A stretch of DNA of 64,000 bases from the NCBI RefSeq assembly GCF_004295795.1, contig NZ_SEBR01000022.1:43339-107338 (forward strand), given 5' to 3'. Position 1 is the stretch's first letter, and every line of letters starts with the position of its first letter. Shown here piece after piece: positions 23,306-33,373 of the stretch. The position numbers and the translations under genes are program-made. Under the pieces are notes generated by a model that was not told the DNA's origin, did no database searches, and saw only the letters and a list, made by a program, of their open reading frames with translations. The DNA comes from Flavobacterium sp. Lineage in GTDB: Bacteria; Bacteroidota; Bacteroidia; Flavobacteriales; Flavobacteriaceae.

Positions 23306-23698
23306 CGCCGCAAAAGTAACAAAAAGGCTCGCGGCACGACCGATTTTGGCGACCTGACAGCCTTGGAAATTCGGAAATGAAAGGAACTCGCGGAGCCAAC
23401 CGATTGTTTCCGTCAAAGACACATCTGTTTTTTGCCACGAAGACAACCGGGAAGTTCTCAAAACCCAAGATTTTCCTGCGGAGACAATTTTTAGCGCCGC
23501 GAAGCAAGCTAAAAAGCAAATGAACACTTCCGATTAGTCCGCGGCCTAAGCACAAAACGCGGGCACCTGACGTCTTGGAATTTGGGAAAAAAGAGGCGTC
23601 AGCGGTTCAGTGAATTGTTCGCCTCTTTTCCAAATTTCAAGGCTGTCAGGTCGCGTTTTTGGTTCGAGCCGCAAGGCCTTTTTGCTACTTTTGCGGCC
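23306..23698. repeat. Long inverted repeat with 80-bp arms
   Basis: Left arm 23306-23384 contains GCCGCAAAAGTAACAAAAAG and GACCTGACAGCCTTGGAAAT. Right arm 23621-23698 carries the same blocks in reverse complement. A nested inverted repeat (23563-23596 with 23621-23651) shares the right arm. The interior of about 235 bp has no recognised gene. It looks like a non-autonomous dispersed element, but no transposase or target duplication is seen. Confidence 0.65.
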
Positions 23699-23740
23699 AG
23701 GCAAAAGTAGTCCCGCGGAAGGCGACGAAAGAAATTCAAA

Positions 23741-23895
23741 GCAAGCGACGGCGCAGCCGGCGAAAAAAGTATTAGCATCGACGGCGCAGCCGGCGAAAAC
23801 AGGTACAGAGCGTACGACAGCGCAGCTTTAGAACACGACGGCGCAGCCGGCTAAAACACACCACGGCGCAGCCGGAAAAAAACCAAGCCAGCGCA
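23741..23895 (+). repeat. Short-period array around CGACGGCGCAGCCGGC
   Basis: Seven partly decayed units of CGACGGCGCAGCCGGCGAAAA, each internally palindromic, spaced 15-35 bp. It runs up to 38 nt before the rsgA start. Confidence 0.75.
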
Positions 23896-23932
23896 GCTAG
23901 AAAAAGATTATTTAAATGCCTAATTTTACCCC

Positions 23933-24907
23933 ATGACAGGAACAGTCTACAAATCCACAGGAAGCTGGTACACGATAAAAACCGAATCGGGTAAATTCCT
24001 CGATTGCAGAATCAAAGGAAAACTACGAATATCCGGCATTCGAAGCACGAATCCCGTCGCGGTGGGCGATGTCGTCGATTACGAACTCGACAAAGGCGCT
24101 GACGAAATTCGCGGCGTAATCACCAACATCCGCGATCGCGAGAATTACATTGTAAGGAAATCGGTAAATCTGTCCAAACAAATCCACATCATCGCTTCTA
24201 ACGTCGACCAGGTTTTCCTGATCGTGACGATAAACAATCCGCCGACGACTACGAGTTTCATTGACAGATTCCTGGTCACGGCCGAAGCTTACGACATAAA
24301 AGCAGTGCTGGTATTCAACAAAATCGACACTTTTGACGAGGCGATGCTTGACGAACAACTTTACATGCAGCACGTTTATTCCCAAATCGGGTATGATTGT
24401 TTGCGCGTTTCGGCCAAGGAAGGCAAGGGAATCGACAAACTCAAGGAGATGATGAGGGGAAAAACGAGCATGTTTTCAGGGCATTCTGGCGTCGGGAAAT
24501 CGACTTTGGTGAATGCGGTCGAGCCGACTTTGGACTTGAAGACAAAAGAAATCTCGATGCAACACCAGCAAGGCCAGCACACCACGACATTCGCCGAGAT
24601 GTTCGATCTGTCGTTCGACGCGAGCATCATCGACACGCCGGGAATTCGCGGTTTTGGTATCATCGACATGCAAAAAGAAGAAATCGGAGACTATTTTCCT
24701 GAATTTTTCGCGCTAAAACAAGATTGTAAATTCAACAATTGCCTGCACAAGGACGAACCCAATTGCGCCGTGAAAGACGCTTTGGAAAAAGACGAGATCG
24801 CCTGGTCGCGTTACAGAAGTTACATACAGATTCTCGAAGGCGAGGACGAACACTTCCGAACCAATGATTTCGAGGACGAACGCGCGATAAACGGACAAGA
24901 GCAATGA
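23933..24907 (+). CDS. rsgA: Ribosome small-subunit-dependent GTPase A
   Basis: Circularly permuted GTPase that assists 30S maturation. 324 aa: OB fold at the N-terminus (GTVYKSTGSWYTIKTESGKF), then G4 VFNKIDTFD, G5 RVSAKEGKG, G1 GHSGVGKSTLVNAV, G3 DTPGIRGFG, the permuted order being diagnostic. A C-terminal zinc knuckle follows: CKFNNCLHKDEPNC. The start is preceded by TAATTTTA (23921-23928) with only 4 nt between, so it may be a leaderless message. It overlaps dtd by 4 nt. Confidence 0.97.
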   Translation: MTGTVYKSTGSWYTIKTESGKFLDCRIKGKLRISGIRSTNPVAVGDVVDYELDKGADEIRGVITNIRDRENYIVRKSVNLSKQIHIIASNVDQVFLIVTINNPPTTTSFIDRFLVTAEAYDIKAVLVFNKIDTFDEAMLDEQLYMQHVYSQIGYDCLRVSAKEGKGIDKLKEMMRGKTSMFSGHSGVGKSTLVNAVEPTLDLKTKEISMQHQQGQHTTTFAEMFDLSFDASIIDTPGIRGFGIIDMQKEEIGDYFPEFFALKQDCKFNNCLHKDEPNCAVKDALEKDEIAWSRYRSYIQILEGEDEHFRTNDFEDERAINGQEQ

Positions 24908-25356
24908 GAGTCGTCGTCCAACGCGTCTCGGAAGCATCGGTCACGATCGACTCAGAAATCGTCGCCGACATCAAAACCGGACTTCTGGTCTTGGTCGGAA
25001 TTGAGGAAGCCGACGCGGAAGAAGACATTTCGTGGCTTTGTTCAAAAGTCTCCAACCTGCGGATTTTCGCGGATGCCGACGGCGTTATGAACCTTTCCGT
25101 AAAGGAAATTTCAGGTGACATTATCGTCGTAAGCCAGTTCACGCTTCATGCGGCGACAAAAAAAGGCAATCGTCCGTCTTACATAAAAGCTGCAAAGCCA
25201 GATAGCGCTATTCCACTTTACGAACGATTCGTTTCTGCACTTCAAATAGAAACAGGGCGCAAGATCCAAACCGGAAAATTCGGCACCGACATGAAAGTCA
25301 GGCTGTTGAACGACGGTCCGGTCACGATTCTCATAGATTCCAAAAATCGCGAATAA
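24904..25356 (+). CDS. dtd: D-aminoacyl-tRNA deacylase
   Basis: Removes D-amino acids from mischarged tRNA. 150 aa, the usual length, with MRVVVQRVSEASVTIDSE, the catalytic-site motif VVSQFTLHAATKKGNRPSY and the GP-motif LLNDGPVTILIDS. The ATGA overlap with rsgA indicates translational coupling. Confidence 0.97.
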   Translation: MRVVVQRVSEASVTIDSEIVADIKTGLLVLVGIEEADAEEDISWLCSKVSNLRIFADADGVMNLSVKEISGDIIVVSQFTLHAATKKGNRPSYIKAAKPDSAIPLYERFVSALQIETGRKIQTGKFGTDMKVRLLNDGPVTILIDSKNRE

Positions 25357-25384
25357 TTTATCTTTCGCGTTTGTGATTTTCTGC

Positions 25385-25392
25385 TATTTTTG
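25385..25392 (+). promoter_or_regulatory. -7 element of the DUF3857 operon
   Basis: TATTTTTG, exact TAnnTTTG, 61 nt before the first DUF3857 start. Confidence 0.5.
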
Positions 25393-25453
25393 ACGCACCA
25401 CAAAAGTTAAAAATTTCCCAATGTTTTCGCGCCGCACTAGCGGCTTTATTGCT

Positions 25454-27370
25454 ATGGATATACGTTACCTGTTTTTTTTCGCTTTAAGTTTGGTTTCGAC
25501 TTTCGGCTTTGGCCAGAAGCTCGAGTATTCGACTTTGCTCATTCCGGCCGAACTCAAGGAAAACGCAAATGCGGTGATGCGTTCGAGCGAAGAATCTTAT
25601 ACGATCAATTCACAGAATTCGGTCACATGCAAAATTTCGTCGGCTTGTACGGTCTTGAACGAATACGGCCTTCGACACGCCCGACCGTCGCAATATTACA
25701 GTCCGACGTTGCGCATTTCCAAAATCGAAGCCCGCGTTTACGACGCAATGGGAAAGGAAATCAAGGTTTTCAAAAAGAAAGATTTCAGGGATGTGAGTTT
25801 GGGCGACGGCTTTTCGGTTTTCAACGACGACAGGATGCTTTACCTTGATTATACGCCAATCGGTTATCCTTTCACGATGGTTTTCGACTGCGAATACACG
25901 AGTACGAATACGGCTCAATTGCCGCGTTGGTCGGCGCTTGGCGGATATTTCGTGAGCACCGAGAAAGATCATATCGAGATCAATTATCCACCAAATTTGG
26001 GTTTCGGATACAAGGAACTGAATTTCGAAGGCAGGTTCGACATCAAAAAAGAAGAGCAAGCGGGCAAAATCTCGTTTACGGCCACGAAAATTCCGGCTTT
26101 GAAAGGCGAGGCCGACAGTCCGCCGTTTTACAAGGTTTGTCCGATGGTGAATTTTCGACTCGACAAATTCTCTCTCGAAGGCGTCCAAGGCGAAGCGTCG
26201 AACTGGAAAGATTTCGGGAAATGGTATTACGACAAACTCTTGGTCGGGACAGATGAATTGAGTCCGGAAACGCAAATCAAGGTCAAACAGCTCGTCGGAG
26301 ACGAAAAAGACCAGCTCAAGATCGCAAGAAAAATCTACCAATACGTTCAGGATAAGACGCGCTATGTGTCGATTCAGGTTGGCATCGGCGGCTACAAACC
26401 GATGAAAGCTTCCGATGTCGACAAACTCGGATACGGCGACTGCAAAGCGCTATCGAACTACACTCGCTCGCTTTTGGCCGTTGCCGGAATTCCGTCCTAT
26501 TTCACTTTGGTTTATTCAGGAGGCGAATCGCGACGCGGTCTTTTGCCGGATTTCGTCTCGCCCCAAGGCGATCACGTGATTTTGGCCATGCCTCACAAAG
26601 ACAATTATGTTTGGATGGAATGCACGAGCCAAACCGCGCCTTTCGGATTTCAGGGAACATTCACCGATGGTCGCAACGTTTTGGTCATCAAACCCGAAGG
26701 CGGGGAAATCGTCAGGACAGGAAATCTCGTCGAGAAAGACAACAGCCAGATTCTCATCGGGAAATATTCGCTCACTTCGGACGGAGCGATGACAGGTTTG
26801 GTCTCGACGATGAGTTCGGGCGGAAATTACGACGGTGTTTTCTCGCACGAACGCCTTTCGCCCAAAGATCAGGAGAAATATTTCAAGGAACAATTCTCGC
26901 ATTTGAACAGCCTCAAACTGGAAAAAGTCGATTTCAGGAACGATAAGGACGCGGTGAAATTTACCGAAAACGTGAATTTGTTCACGCCGGCCTATGCGAA
27001 TGTAAGTGGCAATCGCCTTTTGTTTGCCGTCAATGCTTTCAGTCCGTTTACCGATACTCCCAAACGCTACCGCAACCGACAGAATCCGTTCGAGTTGGAA
27101 CGCGGATTTTTCGAAGATCAGGAAATCGAGATCACGATTCCCGACGGATATGATGTCGAGGCGCTTCCATCGGATGCGAATCTCAAGACGCAATTCGGGG
27201 AATACGAGTCGAAAATCACCAAAAAATCAGCCAACACTTTGGTCTACAAGCGCAGTTTTCTCATGAAAGACGGCGTTTATCCAAACACGGAATATGAAAA
27301 TTACCGACAGTTTTGCGAACAAGTTGCCAAATTCGACGCCGCCAAAGCCGTGTTGGTCAAGAAAACCTAA
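25454..27370 (+). CDS. DUF3857/transglutaminase protein 1 (catalytic Cys present)
   Basis: 638 aa from MDIRYLFFFALSLVSTFGFG, a signal peptide; an ATG 33 nt upstream adds a non-signal stretch and is rejected. The order is DUF3857-type beta domain (about 40-230), transglutaminase-like core (about 260-420) and a C-terminal beta domain. In the core the Cys330 of LGYGDCKALSNYTRSLLAVA and a His in QGDHVILAM are the expected catalytic residues, so this member may be an active thiol enzyme. It heads a run of four paralogues. Function in the periplasm is unknown. Confidence 0.8.
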   Translation: MDIRYLFFFALSLVSTFGFGQKLEYSTLLIPAELKENANAVMRSSEESYTINSQNSVTCKISSACTVLNEYGLRHARPSQYYSPTLRISKIEARVYDAMGKEIKVFKKKDFRDVSLGDGFSVFNDDRMLYLDYTPIGYPFTMVFDCEYTSTNTAQLPRWSALGGYFVSTEKDHIEINYPPNLGFGYKELNFEGRFDIKKEEQAGKISFTATKIPALKGEADSPPFYKVCPMVNFRLDKFSLEGVQGEASNWKDFGKWYYDKLLVGTDELSPETQIKVKQLVGDEKDQLKIARKIYQYVQDKTRYVSIQVGIGGYKPMKASDVDKLGYGDCKALSNYTRSLLAVAGIPSYFTLVYSGGESRRGLLPDFVSPQGDHVILAMPHKDNYVWMECTSQTAPFGFQGTFTDGRNVLVIKPEGGEIVRTGNLVEKDNSQILIGKYSLTSDGAMTGLVSTMSSGGNYDGVFSHERLSPKDQEKYFKEQFSHLNSLKLEKVDFRNDKDAVKFTENVNLFTPAYANVSGNRLLFAVNAFSPFTDTPKRYRNRQNPFELERGFFEDQEIEITIPDGYDVEALPSDANLKTQFGEYESKITKKSANTLVYKRSFLMKDGVYPNTEYENYRQFCEQVAKFDAAKAVLVKKT

Positions 27371-27374
27371 CCTT

Positions 27375-29387
27375 ATGAAAACCAAACTGACTATCGTTTT
27401 TGTACTGCTTTTTGCGCTGTCTTTTGCACAGAAAAAGTATGAGATCCAAAAAGTGAACGCTGCCGATTTCACCAAGACCAAATGCGATTTCGAACCGTCG
27501 GCCGAGGCGGAATATCTGTATAAGATCGGAGACGTCAAATTCGAATACGACAAGAATGACGGCGGTTTCAAGATCGTGACCAAAGTAAAAGGCAGGATAA
27601 AAATCTACCAAAAAGACGCGTATAGATTCGCCAACATCGAAGTGCCTTACTACCAAAGTTCGAACAAGCGCGAGAAAATCAGCTTCGACAATTGTTACAC
27701 CTACAATCTTGTCAACGGTCAGGTTGAAAAGACAAAACTCAAGAGCGAGGGCATTTTCGACACCAAGGAAAATAAATTTTGGGGACAGAAAAAGGCCGTG
27801 ATGCCTAATGTGAAAGAAGGTTCGATCATCGAATACGAATACACGATCGAATCGCCTTTCCTTTTCAATTTGCCCGATTGGTATTTCCAGGCCGAAATTC
27901 CTGTCGTTTATTCTGAATTCAAGACGACGATCCCCGAATATTTCACGTTCAGTCACAACCAAAGAGGATTTTTGCCGCTGGAAATAGAGACTACGACGCG
28001 TCAGAGTTCGGTGCATTTTTCTGACAAAAACCGTTCGGATGAGGGTTATGTCACCAAGACGACTTATGACGAATATGACGTGAAATTCGTCGAGAATGTC
28101 TCGAAATACGGGATTTCAAACGTCAGATCGCTCAAGGAAGAAAAGTACATGGGCAATTTCCGAAACTACATTTGCAGCATTTCGCACGAATTGATGATGA
28201 CCAAATTCCCGAATTCGACGGTCAAAACGTATTCGACCGATTGGGACGCGGTGGCGAGAAACATCCACGAGTCCGACGATTTTGGAGGCGAGCTTTCCAA
28301 AACCGGATATTTCGAGGAACAACTCAAGCCTTTGCTCGCATCGGCACAAAAACCTGAGGAAAAAGTTTTGCTGATCTGCGAATTCGTCAAGGCCAACATG
28401 AAATGGAACGGGCGCAAGACGTATTGGTGCGACGAAGGCGTGAAGTCGGCATTCAAGCAAAAAACCGGAAATGCGGCCGAGATCAATCTCATGCTGACCT
28501 CGATGCTAAGGTTCGCCGGACTCGATGCCAATCCGGTTTTGGTTTCGACGCGTTCGCATGGCATTTCGCTTTTTCCGGCGACCGCGGCCTTCGATTTCGT
28601 GGTGAGTTCGGTCAAAATAGGAGAGAATCTCGTGTTGCTTGACGCGACCGATCCTTATTCAAGCCCGGGAATTTTGCCCGCGCGCGACCTGAATTGGCGT
28701 GGGTTATTAGTAGACAAAAACGGAAAATCCCGAGATGTTTCGATGTTGCCGAACGACGCGGCCAACTCCAATATGACGCTGGTTTACAAGGTGAATCCGA
28801 TGGGAAATATCGAAGGCAAGATGCGTCGGCAACTTTCGGCTCACAAGGCTTTGGAACACCGCGTGAAATCGGTGGGCAAAAAAGACGAAGCGTATCTCGA
28901 GGAACTGGAAAACGATTTCAGAAAGTTCGAATTGTCTGACTACAAACGCGAAAACGAGAAGGAATGCCATAAGGATTTCATTGAAAGTTGTGCGTTCAAA
29001 AAAGACGGCGCCGTCGAAATCATTGGGGACAGGCTGTATTTTTCACCTTTGTTGTTTTTCGCCGAAGCCGAGAATCCGTTCAAGATGGAAACGCGCGATT
29101 ATCCGGTAGATTTCGTGTATCCGACGCGCGGCAAATATCTCGTCATGGTCGACTTGCCCGAAGGTTATGCAGTGGAAAGCCTTCCGACGGGAACGAGTTT
29201 GGCTACCGAAGAAAGCCTCGGAACATTCAAATACAGCATCGCCGCGAACGGCCCGAAACTTCAGATCATGGTGAACTACGAAATCAACCAGGCGCTCGTC
29301 CCGACGCAATCGTATCCGATGTTGCGCGATTTCTATCAGAAAATGGTCGACAAACAAAATGAAAAAGTAGTACTCAAGAAAATATGA
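27375..29387 (+). CDS. DUF3857/transglutaminase-like protein 2 (Cys replaced by Ala)
   Basis: 670 aa with a signal peptide (MKTKLTIVFVLLFALSFAQK). Same three-part layout as its neighbour, but the core reads KTGNAAEINLMLTSMLRFAG where paralogue 1 has YGDC, so the nucleophile Cys is Ala; the His position is Phe (AFDFVV). The LLDATDPYSSPG segment is retained. Probably a non-catalytic binding protein. Confidence 0.8.
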   Translation: MKTKLTIVFVLLFALSFAQKKYEIQKVNAADFTKTKCDFEPSAEAEYLYKIGDVKFEYDKNDGGFKIVTKVKGRIKIYQKDAYRFANIEVPYYQSSNKREKISFDNCYTYNLVNGQVEKTKLKSEGIFDTKENKFWGQKKAVMPNVKEGSIIEYEYTIESPFLFNLPDWYFQAEIPVVYSEFKTTIPEYFTFSHNQRGFLPLEIETTTRQSSVHFSDKNRSDEGYVTKTTYDEYDVKFVENVSKYGISNVRSLKEEKYMGNFRNYICSISHELMMTKFPNSTVKTYSTDWDAVARNIHESDDFGGELSKTGYFEEQLKPLLASAQKPEEKVLLICEFVKANMKWNGRKTYWCDEGVKSAFKQKTGNAAEINLMLTSMLRFAGLDANPVLVSTRSHGISLFPATAAFDFVVSSVKIGENLVLLDATDPYSSPGILPARDLNWRGLLVDKNGKSRDVSMLPNDAANSNMTLVYKVNPMGNIEGKMRRQLSAHKALEHRVKSVGKKDEAYLEELENDFRKFELSDYKRENEKECHKDFIESCAFKKDGAVEIIGDRLYFSPLLFFAEAENPFKMETRDYPVDFVYPTRGKYLVMVDLPEGYAVESLPTGTSLATEESLGTFKYSIAANGPKLQIMVNYEINQALVPTQSYPMLRDFYQKMVDKQNEKVVLKKI

Positions 29388-31390
29388 AAACGATGAAATT
29401 CAATCTTGCCCTGTTGTTTGTGGTCGCGCTTCCTTTCGGCTTGACCGCCCAAAAAATGGATCTCGGGAAAGTTACGATCGCGCAATTGCAGCAAAAGCAA
29501 TACGCCGCCGATACAAGCGCCGTCGCGGCCGTTCTGTACAAAAAAGGCGAAACCGCGTTGGTTTTTTCCAAATCTGACGGTTTCAGTATGGTTACCAAAT
29601 GCACCAAAAGGGTCAAGATTTTCAAGAAGGGCGGTTACGATCTGGCGAATTTCTCGATTCCGTTTTACCTCGGAAAGGAAAACGAAAGAGTGGCGATAGA
29701 TGATGCGGTCACTTATAATCTCGTGAACGGAAAAATCGAGAAATCAAAACTCAAGAGCGATGGGGAATTTACGGAGAAATCCAGCAAACATTGGTCTCGC
29801 AAGAAAGTCGTGATGCCAAATGTGCGCGAAGGGTCGGTCATAGAATACACTTACAAGATCACATCTCCGTATTTTCAGAACATGCCCGACTGGTCTTTCC
29901 AGGAGACGATTCCCGTAGAATACGCCGAATTCCAGACCGCGATTCCGGAATATTTCGACTATCAGGTACACGTGAAAGGCTCTTTGAAACCTCAGGTCAC
30001 TTCGGGTTCGAACCTGCGTCGCTTTGAAGGCAAGGAACGCGTCAAGAATGTCCGAACGGGATTGATGGAAGACGATGTGTACAGTATTGAATACCAAGAC
30101 ATTGTTACCAATTATGTCATGAAGAACGTTCCAGCGCTGAACGACGAATCTTATGTGAACAATATCTCCAACTACACGTCGTCGCTGTCGCACGAGCTTT
30201 CGTCTACGCGCGATCGCGAAGGAAAAGTCAAGACCTACACGACCGATTGGGAAAGTGTCGTGAAAAACATAAACGAAAATCCCGATTTCGGTCAGGAACT
30301 TTCGAAGAAAGGTTTTTTTGAGACCGATATGAATACGGCCTTGGTTGGCGCTGCGAGCGAACAGCAGAAAGTTTCCCAAATTTTCAACCACGTGAAGAAC
30401 GCGATGAATTGGGACGGCACTTACGGCTACATTTGCGACAAAGGCGTGAAAAAAGCCTATCAGGAAAAGACTGGAAATACGGCCGAGATAAACCTGATAT
30501 TAACCGCGATGTTGCGCACCTCGGGCCACAAGGCCAATCCTGTGCTTATCAGTACGCGAAGCAATGGCGTTTCGATCTATCCCGGTTTGGCTTCTTTCAA
30601 CCACGTGATCGCTTGTGTCGAGATTGACGGGAAAATGGTTTTGCTCGATGCCTCGGATAAGTCGGCGGGATTCGATTTGCTTCCGAAGCGCGATCTGAAT
30701 TGGTTCGGACGCATCATCCGCGCAGACGGAAGTTCTGATCTCATCGACATCATGCCCAAAAACAAATCGCGTGAAATCGTGAACATCACGGGCTCGATCG
30801 ATGCCTCAGGAAAATACTCCGGACAGCTCAAACACCAATATTTCGAACACAATGCGTTGGAATATCGCGAGACTTACGCCAAAATCAAGGAGGAAAGCTA
30901 TCTTGAGATGTTGGAAAAAAGTCACTCGGGCTGCACGGTTTCCAACTTCAAACGCGAAATCGACAAAGAAGCGGAAAAGCCCGTGAGCGAGTCTTATGCT
31001 TTTGAACACACGGCTTCGGTAGAAGTCATCGGCGACCGCATTTACGTTTCCCCTATGGCGTTTTTCTCAAGCGCAAATCCTTTCAAGCAACAAAGCCGCG
31101 ATTATCCCGTGGATTTCGTGTTTCCGAATCAGGAAAAATTCAACATCAGTCTGGCTTTGCCCGATGGTTATGTCGTGGAAAGCATTCCTTCGGTGCTCAG
31201 TTTGAGTATGCCGAACGACTTTGGAACTTTCAAATACGTTATCCAGGCCAAGGAGAAAAGCGTCCAGATCGCGATAAATTACGACCGTAACGAAGCCATT
31301 GTTCCGACCGATCATTACGAATCCTTGAGTGAATTCTATCAAAAGATGTCAGACAAACAAAACGAGAAAATAGTGCTTAAGAAAATATGA
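29384..31390 (+). CDS. DUF3857/transglutaminase-like protein 3 (Cys replaced by Thr)
   Basis: 668 aa, overlapping the previous stop by 4 nt (ATGA). Signal peptide MKTMKFNLALLFVVALPFGL ending in TAQ. The core reads KTGNTAEINLILTAMLRTSG, with Thr at the nucleophile position. A His is kept in SFNHVIACV and the Asp in LLDASDK. Closest in character to protein 4 (QKMDLGKVTIAQL against QKVQLGKVTVAEL), suggesting recent duplication. Confidence 0.8.
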   Translation: MKTMKFNLALLFVVALPFGLTAQKMDLGKVTIAQLQQKQYAADTSAVAAVLYKKGETALVFSKSDGFSMVTKCTKRVKIFKKGGYDLANFSIPFYLGKENERVAIDDAVTYNLVNGKIEKSKLKSDGEFTEKSSKHWSRKKVVMPNVREGSVIEYTYKITSPYFQNMPDWSFQETIPVEYAEFQTAIPEYFDYQVHVKGSLKPQVTSGSNLRRFEGKERVKNVRTGLMEDDVYSIEYQDIVTNYVMKNVPALNDESYVNNISNYTSSLSHELSSTRDREGKVKTYTTDWESVVKNINENPDFGQELSKKGFFETDMNTALVGAASEQQKVSQIFNHVKNAMNWDGTYGYICDKGVKKAYQEKTGNTAEINLILTAMLRTSGHKANPVLISTRSNGVSIYPGLASFNHVIACVEIDGKMVLLDASDKSAGFDLLPKRDLNWFGRIIRADGSSDLIDIMPKNKSREIVNITGSIDASGKYSGQLKHQYFEHNALEYRETYAKIKEESYLEMLEKSHSGCTVSNFKREIDKEAEKPVSESYAFEHTASVEVIGDRIYVSPMAFFSSANPFKQQSRDYPVDFVFPNQEKFNISLALPDGYVVESIPSVLSLSMPNDFGTFKYVIQAKEKSVQIAINYDRNEAIVPTDHYESLSEFYQKMSDKQNEKIVLKKI

Positions 31391-33372
31391 GAAAGTTGCT
31401 GACTCTTTTGATCTTGACCGTTTCGGCGGTTTTTTCGCAGGCCCAAAAAGTGCAATTGGGTAAAGTCACCGTGGCCGAATTGGAGCGCAAAACGCATCAA
31501 ATTGACAGTTCGGCGGTGGGCGAAGTCATTTTCAGCAAAGCCAGGACGACGTTCGCCTACAAGGCCAAAGAAAATAGGTTCGTGGCGGAACACGAATATC
31601 AATTGAAAATCAAGGTTTACAAGAAAGAAGGGCTGTCTTTGGCCAATCTCGAGATTCCGTACTACATCGGTTACAAAGAATTGCGCCCGGAACAACTTCG
31701 TGTCGAGGAAGCCGCGACCTACAATCTCGTCGGCGGAAAAGTCCAGAAGACGAAAGTGGCGTCGAACGCTGTTTTCAAGGAAAAAGTGAACGAATATTGG
31801 AAAACTACGACCATTGTTTTTCCAGATGTGAAACCCGGATCGATCATCGAGATCAAATACAAACTCAAGTCCGAGAACATCCAGACTTTCCCGTCGTTCA
31901 AATTCCAGCGCGAGATTCCGGTGGAATATGCCGAGTACAAAACCGAAATTCCCGTCAATTACCAATACAAAGCCGTCAGTCAGGGATTTTTTCCGATCAA
32001 GACAGAAGAAGACTCGAAAAGCGGAAGTCAAGGTTATGAAAACGAGTACGGACAAACGGAAATCTTGAATTATACGGCGAGGGTCACGACGCATAGCACG
32101 ACCAAACTTCCGGCGATCAAGAACGAGGATTTCGTAGACAATCCGAACAATTACAGAACCGCGATTTCGTATGAACTCGAGCTGATCCAGTTTCCGGATC
32201 ATCCGGTGAAGAACTTTTCCCAAACCTGGGAAGGTCTTGTACAAACGATTTACAAAGACAGCGATTTTGGCGGACAACTGGCCAAATCTGACTATTATCT
32301 TTCCCAGCTCAAATCGCTCATTGCCGGCATCGAATCGAAGTCGGAACGCATGAAAAAAGTCTATGCGTTCGTTCAGGATCGCATGACCTGGAACGGCGAC
32401 AACGGTTATTATACGAGCGATGGCGTAGAAAAAGCGTGGATTGCGCAAAGCGGAAATGTGGGCGAAATCAATTTAATGTTGGTTTCCATGCTCAACATGG
32501 CCGGCGTCGTTTCGCATCCGGTTCTGATCAGCACTGTCAGTCACGGCGTGGCGTCGTTTCCGAACCAAACCGCTTTCAATTACGTGATTTGCGCGGCCGA
32601 AGTCGATGGAAAAAGAATCCTGCTCGACGCCACTAACAAGTTTGCCACGCCGGGAATTCTTCCGACAAAAACGCTGAACTGGAACGGCCGGTTGGTGCGC
32701 CAGAACGGGAATTCCGAAGAAATTTCGATGTCGACTCCAGAAATGACACGCTCGAGTTTTTCGATAATGTGCCAAGTCGCAACCGACGGTTCGGTAAAAG
32801 GAAAATCGCGCATGCAGTTCAACGATTTGGCCGGACTCGATTTCAGGAATCGCTTTGGCGGAATGAGCAAGGATTCGTATCTGGAATATCTTGAGAAATA
32901 TTACGAAGGCATCCAAATCGAGAATTACGTCGTGGCCAACGAAAAACGGTCGGTTGATGCGGTGGTCGAGAGTTTCGATTTTGCGAGTTCGAAACACGCA
33001 GAGGCGATTGGCGACAAGATTTATGTCGATCCGCTTTTGTTTCTGGGCACGCAAAGCAATCCGTTTTTGGCTGAGGAACGTTCCATGCCGGTTTTTTTCG
33101 GGTATCCGAGACAACTGCGCTACATCATAAAAGTCGACCTTCCGCAAGGGTATGCGCTCGAATCCATCCCTGAATCTGTGAATATTACGACCGGGCAAAA
33201 TGTCGTATCTTTCAAAATCGCGGCACAAGGCCAGGGAAACAGCGTCCTGATCAGTGCGAGCTATGAATCGGGAACGATGTTGGTCAACTCGGCTTTCTAT
33301 CCGAACATAAAAGATTTTTACACCGAAATGGTCAAAAAACAACACCAGAAAATCGTATTCAAAAAAGTTTAG
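31387..33372 (+). CDS. DUF3857/transglutaminase-like protein 4 (Cys replaced by Val)
   Basis: 661 aa, again a 4-nt ATGA overlap with the gene before. Signal peptide MRKLLTLLILTVSAVFSQAQ. Core QSGNVGEINLMLVSMLNMAG has Val for the nucleophile and Tyr for the His (FNYVICAA). The C-terminal region ends IVFKKV, like the IVLKKI ends of proteins 2 and 3. Translationally coupled to its paralogues, so the four are probably made together. Confidence 0.8.
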   Translation: MRKLLTLLILTVSAVFSQAQKVQLGKVTVAELERKTHQIDSSAVGEVIFSKARTTFAYKAKENRFVAEHEYQLKIKVYKKEGLSLANLEIPYYIGYKELRPEQLRVEEAATYNLVGGKVQKTKVASNAVFKEKVNEYWKTTTIVFPDVKPGSIIEIKYKLKSENIQTFPSFKFQREIPVEYAEYKTEIPVNYQYKAVSQGFFPIKTEEDSKSGSQGYENEYGQTEILNYTARVTTHSTTKLPAIKNEDFVDNPNNYRTAISYELELIQFPDHPVKNFSQTWEGLVQTIYKDSDFGGQLAKSDYYLSQLKSLIAGIESKSERMKKVYAFVQDRMTWNGDNGYYTSDGVEKAWIAQSGNVGEINLMLVSMLNMAGVVSHPVLISTVSHGVASFPNQTAFNYVICAAEVDGKRILLDATNKFATPGILPTKTLNWNGRLVRQNGNSEEISMSTPEMTRSSFSIMCQVATDGSVKGKSRMQFNDLAGLDFRNRFGGMSKDSYLEYLEKYYEGIQIENYVVANEKRSVDAVVESFDFASSKHAEAIGDKIYVDPLLFLGTQSNPFLAEERSMPVFFGYPRQLRYIIKVDLPQGYALESIPESVNITTGQNVVSFKIAAQGQGNSVLISASYESGTMLVNSAFYPNIKDFYTEMVKKQHQKIVFKKV

Positions 33373-33373
33373 A

